The notes beneath the pieces are model-generated. The model did not search any database. It worked only from the letters and a program-made list of their open reading frames with translations, and had not been told where the DNA came from. Both the position numbers and the translations under genes were made by a program. Below, piece by piece: positions 43,510 to 52,253 of a DNA stretch of 64,000 nucleotides (positions are counted from its first letter, which is position 1; every line of letters starts with the position of its first letter). The stretch comes from Bacillota bacterium (GTDB lineage: Bacteria > Bacillota > Clostridia > Acetivibrionales > DSM-1351). Where the stretch lies: the NCBI GenBank assembly GCA_023400235.1, contig JAEXFI010000002.1, positions 101,051 to 165,050 of the forward strand, in the 5' to 3' direction.

Positions 43510-44592
43510 CTACTTGGCAGCAGCCTGTTCCCAATACTTTGTATTTACACACTTGGATATATCTGCAGCCTTTGTGAGCAAGCCGTATTTGAGAGCATAG
43601 TCGGCAGTCTGCTGGATGGCCTTGTTGTCAATATACCCGATTTTAGCAGCGTCAAAGCCTTGGGGCACTACCAGCTTTGCAACCTCCTTGGCCATGTAAA
43701 CCTGGTGCTCCAGGGATACGCTCTTGTCAACATTGAATACTATATTTCCTGCGGCCTCAGGATCCTTGCAGGCTTCCTCCCAACCTTTGATGGAGGCCTT
43801 CAGGAAGCGTACGAACACATCCTCGTTTTTAGCCACCCATTCTGAGTTTACAAACAGACAGTCCTCAAGCATGGCAACATTGTGTTCATTCATGTCCAGC
43901 TTGCTGAGCTCGGCTTCCGGTATTCCGGACTCCAGCAGCAGGCCGTATTCATTGTAGGTCATAGCTGAGGCCGCATCAATTTCATCATTTATAAGCTGGT
44001 CCATGGTGTAATCCTGCTGAACAAGTTTTAAGTCCTTTTCTCTGTCAAGGCCTGCCGATTCAATCATGGCATAGAGCTCGTACTCGTTTCCTCCGAACCA
44101 GGAGCCCACTTTCTTGCCCTTGAGGTCAGCAGGTGTCTTTATTCCAGCCTTTGCTTTTGAAACCAGAAGGAGAGCACTTTTTTGGAATATCTGAGCAGTC
44201 TCCACAAGATCCCAGCCCTGGCCCTGGTATTTCATCAAGCTGGATACCCAGGTTACTCCAATATCTGCAACGCCGTTGTATACTTGCTGCTCGGGAATAA
44301 TATCACTGCCTCCGGGAAGTATTTCTATATCGATACCCTGCTCCTTGTAATAGCCCTTTTCCTGAGCCACATAATAGCCCATGAACTGTGACTGCGGAAG
44401 CCATTTCAGCTGAAGGGTGATCTTGTCCGGGGTTGCTGCAGAAGCAGTACCTTCGCTGCTGCCTGAGGCGCTTGCCGAACTTCCGGCGGTGCTGCTTCCG
44501 GAGGCTGCTGAATTTTCAGAGCTGCCGCAGCCCGCAAGTGCAAGGCTTAGGAATAGTACCATGCATAGTAATAGTGATAAATATTTTTTCAT
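43510..44592 (-). CDS. NMT1/THI5-family ABC substrate-binding lipoprotein
   Basis: 360 residues. Signal peptide with lipobox ALAGC, a Ser/Ala/Gly-rich tether, then the NMT1/THI5 fold: LQLKWLPQSQFMGYYVAQEKGY, LPGGSDIIPEQQV, GVTWVSSLMKY and KGKKVGSWFGGNEYEL. Family members bind pyrimidine-like or aromatic ligands (HMP, formylaminopyrimidine, riboflavin, and pyrimidines near dihydropyrimidinase genes). Start 44592 is the second of two adjacent ATGs, better spaced from GGAG. Last transporter gene of a minus-strand operon; ligand inferred as a pyrimidine or its hydantoin-like derivative. Confidence 0.9.
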   Translation of the reverse strand: MKKYLSLLLCMVLFLSLALAGCGSSENSAASGSSTAGSSASASGSSEGTASAATPDKITLQLKWLPQSQFMGYYVAQEKGYYKEQGIDIEILPGGSDIIPEQQVYNGVADIGVTWVSSLMKYQGQGWDLVETAQIFQKSALLLVSKAKAGIKTPADLKGKKVGSWFGGNEYELYAMIESAGLDREKDLKLVQQDYTMDQLINDEIDAASAMTYNEYGLLLESGIPEAELSKLDMNEHNVAMLEDCLFVNSEWVAKNEDVFVRFLKASIKGWEEACKDPEAAGNIVFNVDKSVSLEHQVYMAKEVAKLVVPQGFDAAKIGYIDNKAIQQTADYALKYGLLTKAADISKCVNTKYWEQAAAK

Positions 44593-44618
44593 CATTCTCT
44601 CCTCTTTTCTTTTTAAAT

Positions 44619-45392
44619 TTATTTTATTCTTTGTGAAGCGTGCCATTTCACGGCACGACGTTCTACCCTTGATATGATGAGATATAGTATTATGCCTGCC
44701 AGTGCCGCAATTGTTATATATGACCAGCCCATTGCCATCTCGGCCTTACGGAGGTTATCCTTTATACCGAAGCCCAGCCCTGAGGTGGAGGTGGCAAAGT
44801 ATTCGCTTACTATGGCCGCAATCATTGAGGAGGTTATATTGATTTTCAGTGCGGTAAAAACACTGGGAAGGCAGTTGGGCAGTCTCAGTCTGAAAAAGAC
44901 CGTTCTCCTGTTGGCGGCATATGACTTCATCAAATCCAGCGAAAAGGGCTTCAGGTCGGTGAGACCCCTATAGGCATTGATTGCCATTGCCGCCATTGTT
45001 ACTACTGTTACCACTCCGATTTTCTGACCCATGCCGCTTGAAAACCAACGGTTCATAATAGGGGACAGAGCCACTATAGGAATGGCGTTTAAGGCTGAAA
45101 CCACCGTAAGACCGCCATAACCCCACTTGGGGAATACTGTTGCAATAACTGCAATCACAAAGCCTATGGAAGAGCCGATCAGCATTCCAACTATGGCGCC
45201 TGATACTGTAATCCCGCAGTCCTTAAGAGCCTTGGTGAGGTTCTGGGCCAGTGTGACGGCTATACCAGTGGGTACAGGCAGCTGGAAGGGCTTCAGGTCA
45301 AGCAGGGCGTGGAAACCTCCAAATTGCCATATGAGCAGTGTCAGTACACCTATACTTAAGGGCAATAAAGTGCTTTTAAGCTTATCTGTCAT
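44619..45392 (-). CDS. NMT1-type ABC transporter permease
   Basis: 257-residue SsuC/ThiX-like permease (BPD_transp_1) with about six helices; the EAA-type loop is DLMKSYAANRRTVFFRLRLPN. Its start overlaps the stop of the upstream permease by one base (TAATG), so the pair is coupled. It forms the translocation channel with the next protein. Confidence 0.9.
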   Translation of the reverse strand: MTDKLKSTLLPLSIGVLTLLIWQFGGFHALLDLKPFQLPVPTGIAVTLAQNLTKALKDCGITVSGAIVGMLIGSSIGFVIAVIATVFPKWGYGGLTVVSALNAIPIVALSPIMNRWFSSGMGQKIGVVTVVTMAAMAINAYRGLTDLKPFSLDLMKSYAANRRTVFFRLRLPNCLPSVFTALKINITSSMIAAIVSEYFATSTSGLGFGIKDNLRKAEMAMGWSYITIAALAGIILYLIISRVERRAVKWHASQRIK

Positions 45393-46180
45393 TAATCCTC
45401 ACCTGCTTTCGTATTAAATTCCTTTTTCCAGGGCACAAAAATTCTTTCTGCAATGATTACTATGAAATAGCTGATTATGCCCATCAATGCGCTTGTGACC
45501 ACCGATGCCCAGAATATATCCTTGGTTCCTCCGTAGAGTGAATAGAGAAGCTTTACACCTATGCCGTTTTTTGAGCCCAGCATATCCACCAGTATTGAAG
45601 CGGTGACTGACAGGGGGGCTGCGATTTTCAAGCCCGAAAAAAGGTAGGGCAGAGAGAAGGGCAGCATAAGCTTCATATAAATGCCAGGCTTTTTTGCTGC
45701 ATACGAGTACATAAGCTCCCGCTTGTCAATATCCACGCTTTTCAGTCCGCTGAGCATGTTGGCGGCAACTGGGAAGAAGGTTATGTATGCAGCTATTATA
45801 ATTCTTGAGGCGTCCATATTCCTCACAAGGTTAAAGATTATTGGCGCCAGTCCAAGAACAGGTATCATCTGAGAAACAATCAGGTAAGGAAAGGCTATTT
45901 GCTCTGCTATCTTGGATATGCTCATAAGGATTGCAAGGATTATGCCTATGGATGCCCCCAGGGCAAAGCCGGTAGCTGCCTTTGAGAAGGTAACCGCGCC
46001 GGCCTCTGAAAGCGACTGCCAGTTTTTTATAAGAGTTCCGATTACCTCATGGGGAAAGGGGAGCTTGGAGGCTGCCATTTTGTCGTGGAAGATATTGACC
46101 AGAGAAAATGCACCCAGCTCCCAAAGGGCGAATATACCTGCAAACCACACCAGCAGTACCAGTGTCTTGTTCTTATTCAT
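45392..46180 (-). CDS. NMT1-type ABC transporter permease
   Basis: 262-residue permease of the same family as its downstream neighbour but diverged; the EAA loop is ELMYSYAAKKPGIYMKLMLPF. Start 46180 has CGGAGG upstream, whereas the open frame continues 16 codons further without a good site. Two different permeases suggest a heterodimeric channel. Confidence 0.9.
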   Translation of the reverse strand: MNKNKTLVLLVWFAGIFALWELGAFSLVNIFHDKMAASKLPFPHEVIGTLIKNWQSLSEAGAVTFSKAATGFALGASIGIILAILMSISKIAEQIAFPYLIVSQMIPVLGLAPIIFNLVRNMDASRIIIAAYITFFPVAANMLSGLKSVDIDKRELMYSYAAKKPGIYMKLMLPFSLPYLFSGLKIAAPLSVTASILVDMLGSKNGIGVKLLYSLYGGTKDIFWASVVTSALMGIISYFIVIIAERIFVPWKKEFNTKAGED

Positions 46181-46214
46181 AAATACCTCCGTATAGAGAA
46201 AGGATAACTTCCAC

Positions 46215-46988
46215 TCAAACTCCCTCAAAGCTGTTGCGTATCTTTGAAACCAGTGAGAAAAATTCGGGAGTCTCTCTTATTTCCCTGGTTCTTGGCCTGG
46301 GAAGGTCAATGTCCACAATGGCCGAAAGCCTTCCGGGATGCGGTGACAGCACACAGACCCTGTCTGAGAGGAACACCGACTCGGATATATTGTGTGTAAC
46401 AAAGATAACAGTTTTGTTTGTTTTGCTCCATATGCGCAGCAAATCCTCATTGAGTTTTTCCCTGGTAAATTCATCCAGTGCTGAGAAGGGCTCATCCATC
46501 AGCAGTATTTCAGGCTGTATTGCCAAAGCCCTGGCTATTCCCACTCTTTGCTGCATACCTCCGCTGAGCTGGTGGGGATAGTGGTTTTTAAAGTTCGTGA
46601 GTCCAACCAGCTCCAACTGCTTGTCAATACGGCTGTTCTGCTCGGTTTTGTTGATTTTCATCATTTCCAAAGGAAGTCTCACATTGTTTTTAACGGTACG
46701 CCAGTCATAAAGCACCGGGTTTTGAAATACAATTCCGTATTTTTGCTGCATACGGGTTTCTTTCGGAGTCTGGCCGCAGACGGTGACTTTTCCCATGGAG
46801 GGCTCCAGAAGGTCTGCTATGATTCGCAGGAGTGTGGTTTTTCCGCAGCCGGAAGGCCCCAACAGTGAAATGAACTCTCCTTTTTGAATATCAATACTCA
46901 CATTATTGAGTGCGTGAATATCATTACCTTTATTATCCTTATAAAACATGCTTACATTTTCTATCTGAATCTCTGCTGCTGCATTCAT
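46215..46988 (-). CDS. NMT1-type ABC transporter ATP-binding protein
   Basis: 257-residue SsuB/TauB-like ATPase. Walker A GPSGCGKTT, Q-loop FQNPVLYDWRTV, signature LSGGMQQRVGIARAL, Walker B ILLMDEPFSALD and H-loop VTHN are intact. Start 46988 (MNAAAEIQ) is chosen because the GGGAG that serves it comes from the end of the family A repeat. The frame continues upstream through the repeat for 26 more codons, which I do not consider coding. First gene of the importer operon. Confidence 0.93.
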   Translation of the reverse strand: MNAAAEIQIENVSMFYKDNKGNDIHALNNVSIDIQKGEFISLLGPSGCGKTTLLRIIADLLEPSMGKVTVCGQTPKETRMQQKYGIVFQNPVLYDWRTVKNNVRLPLEMMKINKTEQNSRIDKQLELVGLTNFKNHYPHQLSGGMQQRVGIARALAIQPEILLMDEPFSALDEFTREKLNEDLLRIWSKTNKTVIFVTHNISESVFLSDRVCVLSPHPGRLSAIVDIDLPRPRTREIRETPEFFSLVSKIRNSFEGV

Positions 46989-46991
46989 ATT

Positions 46992-47176
46992 ATCTCCCAT
47001 CCACGCGCATGGCGCGTACATAAATAGTAATGAAAGCCACTTTGACTTATAACATGTATCTTTCACGCTAACCTCTCATCTACGCGCATGGCGCGTACAC
47101 AAATAGTAATGAAAGGCACGCAGTGGCTTTCGCTGCTTGAAAGTCACTTTGACACACAACATGTATCTTTCAAGCT
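46992..47176 (-). repeat. repeat family A, copy 2 (tandem long plus short unit)
   Basis: Read on the minus strand, a full unit (from AGCTTGAAAGATACATG) is followed after 107 bases by a second, shorter unit lacking an internal ~30-base hairpin. Each ends with ATGTACGCGC-CAT-GCGCGT or a close variant, then GATGGGAG or GATGAGAG. The last unit provides the ribosome-binding site for the ATPase gene. Confidence 0.85.
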
Positions 47177-47198
47177 AAACCCCCAAAACAAAATAATA

Positions 47199-47233
47199 AG
47201 GCACAGAGAAGTGTTTTTTCTCTGCGCCTTTGC
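47199..47233 (-). terminator. terminator-like hairpin in the leader of the importer operon
   Basis: On the minus strand AAGGCGCAGAGAA pairs with TTCTCTGTGCCTT, then ATTATTTTGTTTT. No minus-strand gene lies just upstream, so it may be an attenuator rather than a gene terminator. It shares ATGCAAAGGCGCA with the hairpin at 47666. Confidence 0.6.
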
Positions 47234-47555
47234 ATTTATCAAGTCTTATATTCTATTATACTCACAGGTGCTTTGCTGTTTGTCTGCCTGTGTTGTTTTA
47301 CATTGTAAAGCATTAATTTCACAGTTGCAATACTGAAATCATCAACTTTGCCCATTTTATGCTTTGGATTAAAAACAGTGGTTTTAATTGTGCTGGAGTT
47401 GAATTATAAATTTCTGGTATACTTAATATATTTATAAGGTGATAAAATACCGGGATAAATGGAAATGCTGGAAATAGAGCTTTCAGGCAATATTTTCATT
47501 TTTGGCAAAGCAGTACGTTTTTATGAAGGAATAAAATAAAAAAGAAAATAATATA

Positions 47556-47584
47556 TTTACTTTTGCTTTTTTACGTGCTAAAAT
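47556..47584 (+). promoter_or_regulatory. candidate promoter of the pyrimidine operon or a small RNA
   Basis: TTTACT (47556-47561), 17 bases and TAAAAT (47579-47584). A transcript would reach the hairpin at 47668 after about 75 bases. Confidence 0.45.
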
Positions 47585-47667
47585 ACAAAACAATTGAACA
47601 ATGTCATATGAATTTTACCAGCGGGAATAATTTGGCTGTTAACTAAATTAATAATAACATAACTTAT

Positions 47668-47722
47668 GCAAAGGCGCAAAGGAGACAACTCCGTTTGTGC
47701 CTTTGCTTTTTTTTTTTTTTTT
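47668..47722 (+). terminator. strong terminator-like hairpin in the leader of the pyrimidine operon
   Basis: An 18-base, nearly perfect stem (GCAAAGGCGCAAAGGAG / CTCCGTTTGTGCCTTTGC) is followed by about 16 T. No plus-strand gene lies upstream, so it ends either a small RNA or an attenuated leader. Confidence 0.75.
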
Positions 47723-47835
47723 GCATTCATCCCGGATTTTAACTTTTCGTACAGTCCGGCCATTCAAGGACTGTACGGCAAAGATGCCGTTATGACTTAT
47801 ATGAAATCCAGCTGATAATTAAATGCTTATGCTTA

Positions 47836-47953
47836 CCAAAGTCAATTACGGTTCAAAGCTTTCACTTTTAAGTGTTTTTAAGCTGAGTTTGAAGCAGTTT
47901 GGGTACGAAAAGGTTTTTTACTTCAAAGGCTTTAGCCTCAAACCCAAACTATC
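47836..47953 (-). repeat. repeat family B, copy 2
   Basis: Minus-strand reading begins GATAGTTTGGGTTTGAGGCT and ends GAACCGTAATTGACTTTGG, the same ends as the copy at 21551-21683; the centres differ in length and sequence. Confidence 0.7.
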
Positions 47954-48004
47954 GGCTTCCAGCCCATAGTAATTGAATTTATTAATATAAAGGAGGAAAG
48001 CAAT

Positions 48005-49306
48005 ATGAAGGATATTCTTAACAAACTGGCAGAGGAATATAAGCCCCAGGTTATAGAATTCGCCCAGAGACTCATACGCTGCCCCGCACTTTCAGGACAG
48101 GAGAAGGGAGTTGCCGACCTGTACCTGGCTGAAATGGAAAAGCTGGGCTATGACCGGGTTTTCAGAGATAAATGGGGAAATGTAATAGGGATAGTGGAGG
48201 GAACCCAGCCGGGCCCGGCCATAATGTACAATGCCCATCTGGACCATGTGGATACAGGAGACTACAGTGAGTGGCTGGGCTATGACCCTTACGGCGCCGC
48301 CATAGATATTGATGAAATGGAAAATCAGGACAGAACTGCGCTGGAAAAGGCAGAGGTCATCCACGGACGTGCTGCTGCAGACGTCAAAGGAGGCGGCGCC
48401 TGTCAGATTTATTCCGGCAAGCTGCTGCTCAGACTCAGAGAAATGGGCTATCCCCTTAAGGGAAGATATATATTCACAGGTGTGGTCTTGGAAGAGCCTG
48501 CTGAAATGCTTGGAATGATAAAGCTTGTGGAAGACACCCTTCCGTCAGAGGGTATCACCTACGACGGGGTGGTTTCCTGCGAGGCCACCTCCCTGAAGCT
48601 TTACCTGGGACACAGGGGCAGGGTGGAGCTCAAGGTGACCGTATCCGGCGTCACCTCCCACGGCAGTGCCCCCTGGCTTGGAATAAATGCAGTAAACAAA
48701 GCCACAAAATTCATAGATATGGTAGAGGAACGAATGGAAGCGGAGAAAAAGACCGACCCGGAGCTGGGTAAATCCAGCATAGCTCTGACCATTATAAATT
48801 GTACTCCCGGAGCCATGTGCATAGTGCCTGACCGCTGCAGCATCACCTATGACAGGCGCTTTGTGCCCGGAGAAACTTATGAAAGCTGCGTCGCTCAGCT
48901 GCAGGACATCATTGACCGGCTGCAGCAGGAGGATCCGGATTTTCGGGCAAAGGTTGAGATCGCCTCGGTTCCCCGCACCACATATACCGGCCTCACCGAA
49001 ACGGTGCCAAATATGAAGGAGGCATGGAAGCTTGACAGAGAGCATCCTTTTGCAGCCGCGGCAGCCAGAGGGCTGGCGGAGGTGGAGCAACCCGTGAAAT
49101 ACGGCTATTGGGATTTCGGAACGGATCTTTCAGTGGTGTGCGGACGCCAGCACAAGCCGGCGGTGGGATATTCTCCAATGCAGGAATTTTACTGCCACCG
49201 CCCTGTGGACAAGGTAAGGACCGACTATATGGCAAAGGCCCTGGCTGGAAATGTTTCCATATTCATGGAGCTGACTAGGCTGGACAGCTCCGCCTTCAGG
49301 GTGTAG
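48005..49306 (+). CDS. YgeY-type M20 family metallohydrolase (copy 1)
   Basis: 433-residue zinc aminoacylase/carboxypeptidase-like hydrolase. Metal and catalytic sites: NAHLDHVDTGD, GRAAADVKGGG, the EEPAE catalytic pair, and a C-terminal GYWDFGTDLSVVCG and YSPMQEFYCHRPVD. The dimerisation domain is in the middle (HGSAPWLGINAVNKA). Best match from memory is the YgeY group (selenium-metabolism linked). Next to a dihydropyrimidinase it could hydrolyse N-carbamoyl-beta-alanine or a related carbamoyl amino acid; this is inference. ATG 48005 follows AAAGGAGG. Confidence 0.88.
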   Translation: MKDILNKLAEEYKPQVIEFAQRLIRCPALSGQEKGVADLYLAEMEKLGYDRVFRDKWGNVIGIVEGTQPGPAIMYNAHLDHVDTGDYSEWLGYDPYGAAIDIDEMENQDRTALEKAEVIHGRAAADVKGGGACQIYSGKLLLRLREMGYPLKGRYIFTGVVLEEPAEMLGMIKLVEDTLPSEGITYDGVVSCEATSLKLYLGHRGRVELKVTVSGVTSHGSAPWLGINAVNKATKFIDMVEERMEAEKKTDPELGKSSIALTIINCTPGAMCIVPDRCSITYDRRFVPGETYESCVAQLQDIIDRLQQEDPDFRAKVEIASVPRTTYTGLTETVPNMKEAWKLDREHPFAAAAARGLAEVEQPVKYGYWDFGTDLSVVCGRQHKPAVGYSPMQEFYCHRPVDKVRTDYMAKALAGNVSIFMELTRLDSSAFRV

Positions 49307-49411
49307 CCGGACTGAGCGGGTAACCGGAACGGCAGGATTTTAACTGGTGGATATGCGATTATGCACTTATAAATAGGATAATATGCCAAAGGGCATAAGG
49401 AGGTAGGGATT

Positions 49412-50746
49412 ATGAAAGAGATATTGGACTCGGCTTTGATTGAAAAAATCAAAAGTCTCAGTGGTGAAATGTTTGACGACATGGTGGCTTTTGCTCAAAA
49501 GCTGGTACAGACTCCCAGCATAAGCGGAACAGAATTGGATTTGAGCGAGCTTGCCATCCTGGAAATGAGGAAACTTGGCTATGATGAGGTTTTCAGAGAT
49601 GACCAGGGAAATATAGTGGGTCTGGTAAGGGGGAGTGAACCGGGCCCAACTATAATGTACAACTCCCATATGGATCATGTAAGCCCGGGAGATGCAGCGA
49701 ACTGGGAGGGCTACCACCCGTACGGAGGTGCCCTGGATATTTGTGAGGCGGACAATCAGGACAAGACCTTGAAGGAACAGGCCCAGTGCATTCACGGACG
49801 GGGTGCCTCGGATGTGAAGTGCGGCGAGGCCGTGCAGATATATGCAGGAGGGCTGATTGCCGGCTTGCGAAGGAATGGGGTTCCCGTTAAAGGAAACTTT
49901 ATGTTTACGGGTGTAGTACAGGAGGAACCTGCGGAAATGGTGGGAATGATGCATCTGGTGGATAAGACGCTGCCGGCCAGGGGACTTGACTATGACGCAA
50001 TGGTGTCTTCGGAGGCAACCTCGCTAAAGCTGTACTGCGGGCACAGGGGAAGGGTGGAGCTGCTGGTGACGGTGTATGGCAGAACCTCCCACGGAAGTGC
50101 TCCCTGGCTGGGGGTAAATGCCATATATAAAGCCATACCGCTTATACAGAAGCTGAAGGATGAACTCTATCCTTCCCTTCCAAAGGATGAAAAGCTGGGT
50201 CAGGCATCAATATCTCTTAACATTATTGAGTGTTCACCGGGGGCGCTATCCATTGTTCCGGACAGGTGCATGCTTTCCATAGACAGAAGGACAATACCGG
50301 GAGAGACAGCTGAAACAGCCATAGGACAAATAAAGGATATAATTGCGGAACTGGCTGCAGCAGACCCCGAATTCCGTGCTGATGTGGTTGTAAAAAGCGC
50401 AGAGGAGACCTCATATACAGGTATGTCCTACGAGGTTGCAAAGGACATGGCTCCCTGGAAAATCAGCACGGAGCACGGCTTTGTACAAGCAGCTCAGGCA
50501 GCGCTGGAGGCTTTGGGCCAGACTGTAAAATACGGCTATTGGGACTTCGGCACAGATGCCAGCAAGACCTGCGGTATTGACAGAAAGCCCACCATCGGCT
50601 ATTCGCCCATGCAGGAGCAATATGCCCACACTCCCTATGACAAGTGCAGGACGGATTACATGAAGACTGCGCTGGAGGGAAATGCAGCCATATTCCTGAG
50701 CGCTGCGGCACAGGGCGAAAAGGCCTACGAAAAGGTTACCTGGTGA
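49412..50746 (+). CDS. YgeY-type M20 family metallohydrolase (copy 2)
   Basis: 444 residues, clearly paralogous along its whole length to the preceding gene (NSHMDHVSPGD, GRGASDVKCGE, EEPAEMVGMMHLVD, GHRGRVELLVTV, HGSAPWLGVNA, GYWDFGTDASKTCG). Differences near the active site (Val-Ser-Pro for Val-Asp-Thr after His; Cys for Gly after DVK) suggest different substrates rather than a redundant copy. ATG 49412 with AAGGAGG. Part of the same operon; followed by a fragment of repeat B. Confidence 0.88.
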   Translation: MKEILDSALIEKIKSLSGEMFDDMVAFAQKLVQTPSISGTELDLSELAILEMRKLGYDEVFRDDQGNIVGLVRGSEPGPTIMYNSHMDHVSPGDAANWEGYHPYGGALDICEADNQDKTLKEQAQCIHGRGASDVKCGEAVQIYAGGLIAGLRRNGVPVKGNFMFTGVVQEEPAEMVGMMHLVDKTLPARGLDYDAMVSSEATSLKLYCGHRGRVELLVTVYGRTSHGSAPWLGVNAIYKAIPLIQKLKDELYPSLPKDEKLGQASISLNIIECSPGALSIVPDRCMLSIDRRTIPGETAETAIGQIKDIIAELAAADPEFRADVVVKSAEETSYTGMSYEVAKDMAPWKISTEHGFVQAAQAALEALGQTVKYGYWDFGTDASKTCGIDRKPTIGYSPMQEQYAHTPYDKCRTDYMKTALEGNAAIFLSAAAQGEKAYEKVTW

Positions 50747-50773
50747 GCAGTATATATTGATGAGGTAAAAGAG

Positions 50774-50803
50774 TGAAGACTTCAACCGTAATTGTCTTTA
50801 TGA
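50774..50803 (+). repeat. repeat family B, terminal fragment
   Basis: GACTTCAACCGTAATTGTCTT corresponds to the end of copies 1 and 2. It lies between the second hydrolase and the dihydropyrimidinase gene. Confidence 0.55.
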
Positions 50804-50870
50804 AGAAATAGCAGGAAAAGTGAATTAATTGTTTGCAGCAGACATACAGCTGCAAGGACAGGAGGGTTAT

Positions 50871-52238
50871 ATGGACCTGGTTATAAAGAATGGGACAATT
50901 GTCACGGCCGCAGAAACCTATGTTGCCGATGTGGCTATAAAAGATGGAAAAATTGCAATGCTGGGGAAAGATCTGGACACAGCAGGGGAAAAGGTGGTAG
51001 ATGCTTCAGGAAAGCTGGTGCTCCCGGGAGCCATAGATGTGCATACACATCTGGCTATGCCCTTTGGAGGAACCGTGTCTGCAGACAGCTATCTGGCGGG
51101 TACCAGGGCAGCAGCCTGCGGCGGCACCACTACGGTATTTGATTATGCTATCCAGAGAAAGGGGCAGGGAATAGTGGAAACGGTTGAGGCCCGCCGGGCA
51201 ATGGCTGAGCCTGAAGCCTGTGTGGATATTGCCTTCCACTGTGCCATAACCGATTTGGCCGGAGGGGCGCTGCTGGAGGAATTTGAAGCGGCGGTTTCCT
51301 ATGGAGTACCCAGCTTTAAATGCTTCATGGTATATAAAAAGGAAGGCATGATGGTGGATGACGGAACACTGGCCCAGATACTTTTAAAGTCAAAGGAAGC
51401 AGGGGTTCTGACCAATGTTCACGCTGAGAATCCTGACCTTATAGATATAAGGATTGCAGAATATCTTTCCCAGGGAAAAACCTCCCCCTGGTATCACTAT
51501 ATGAGCCGTCCGGAATTTGTGGAGGCTGAAGCCGACCACCGCGCCATTCATTGGGCTAAAGCCATGAACGCACCGCTGTATATAGTCCACCTGGCAAATA
51601 TGGAGGGTGCCGAGGCGGTGACCCGGGCCCGTGACCAGGGCTATGAGATTTATGCGGAAACCTGCCCTCAGTATCTGCACTTTACCAATGAAGTATATAA
51701 AAGGGAAGACGGGCGGAACTTTGTCTGCTCTCCCCCAATAAAGGGTGAGGAGAGCAGGGCGGCATTGTGGGCGGCACTGCGCAGGGGGGATATACAAACG
51801 GTGGCCACCGACCACTGTCCGTTCCAGAGCTACGAAAAAGACTGGGGAAAGGATAACTTCACTAAAATACCAAACGGCTGTGCAGGCATAGAAAACATGT
51901 ATCCCTATATGCTCTCGGCGGCCAATGAAGGAAAAATAACCTTTAACAAGGCAGTGGAGGTGTGCTCGGCCAATCCTGCGAAAATCTTCGGCTGTACTGA
52001 AAAAGGTACCCTTTCTCCGGGAGCAGATGCGGATATAGTAATATACGATCCTCAAAAGGACTTTACCATCAGCTGCGACAAAATGCATTCGGATTATGAC
52101 CATACCATATGGGAGGGTGTGACACTTCACGGCTATCCCGTACAGACCTATTCAAGAGGAAGGCTGGTATATGACAACGGCAGCTTTGTAGGGGAGCCGG
52201 GCTGGGGAAAATTTGTAAAACGTGCCGGCAGAAAATAA
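50871..52238 (+). CDS. dihydropyrimidinase (D-hydantoinase family)
   Basis: Cyclic-amidohydrolase opening 5,6-dihydrouracil to N-carbamoyl-beta-alanine. 455 residues from ATG 50871, behind GGAGGG. The binuclear zinc site is visible: GAIDVHTHLAMPF, the carboxylated Lys in SFKCFMVYK, NVHAENPD, YIVHLAN, and the Asp in VATDHCPF. Length and motifs fit dihydropyrimidinase/phenylhydantoinase better than allantoinase or dihydroorotase. It is 15 bases before the PreA-like gene, so the first two steps of reductive pyrimidine breakdown are co-transcribed. Confidence 0.92.
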   Translation: MDLVIKNGTIVTAAETYVADVAIKDGKIAMLGKDLDTAGEKVVDASGKLVLPGAIDVHTHLAMPFGGTVSADSYLAGTRAAACGGTTTVFDYAIQRKGQGIVETVEARRAMAEPEACVDIAFHCAITDLAGGALLEEFEAAVSYGVPSFKCFMVYKKEGMMVDDGTLAQILLKSKEAGVLTNVHAENPDLIDIRIAEYLSQGKTSPWYHYMSRPEFVEAEADHRAIHWAKAMNAPLYIVHLANMEGAEAVTRARDQGYEIYAETCPQYLHFTNEVYKREDGRNFVCSPPIKGEESRAALWAALRRGDIQTVATDHCPFQSYEKDWGKDNFTKIPNGCAGIENMYPYMLSAANEGKITFNKAVEVCSANPAKIFGCTEKGTLSPGADADIVIYDPQKDFTISCDKMHSDYDHTIWEGVTLHGYPVQTYSRGRLVYDNGSFVGEPGWGKFVKRAGRK

Positions 52239-52253
52239 AAAGGGGGGATAGAC

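Larger units (their letters stand above)
46989..48004. other. 1-kb divergent intergenic region
   Basis: Separates the importer operon (minus) from the catabolic operon (plus). From left to right it holds repeat A copy 2, a minus-oriented hairpin (47199-47233), an AT-rich centre, a candidate plus-strand promoter, a strong plus-oriented hairpin with a long T-run, and repeat B copy 2. No convincing coding frame. Confidence 0.7.

Noticed and set aside
46989..47066. 26-codon N-terminal extension of the ABC ATPase
   Set aside because: It would be encoded by the repeat; ATPase homology begins after ATG 46988, which has its own GGGAG.
47578..47763. 61-codon minus-strand frame with a lysine run
   Set aside because: The lysine run comes from the T-tract of the terminator hairpin; no ribosome-binding site.
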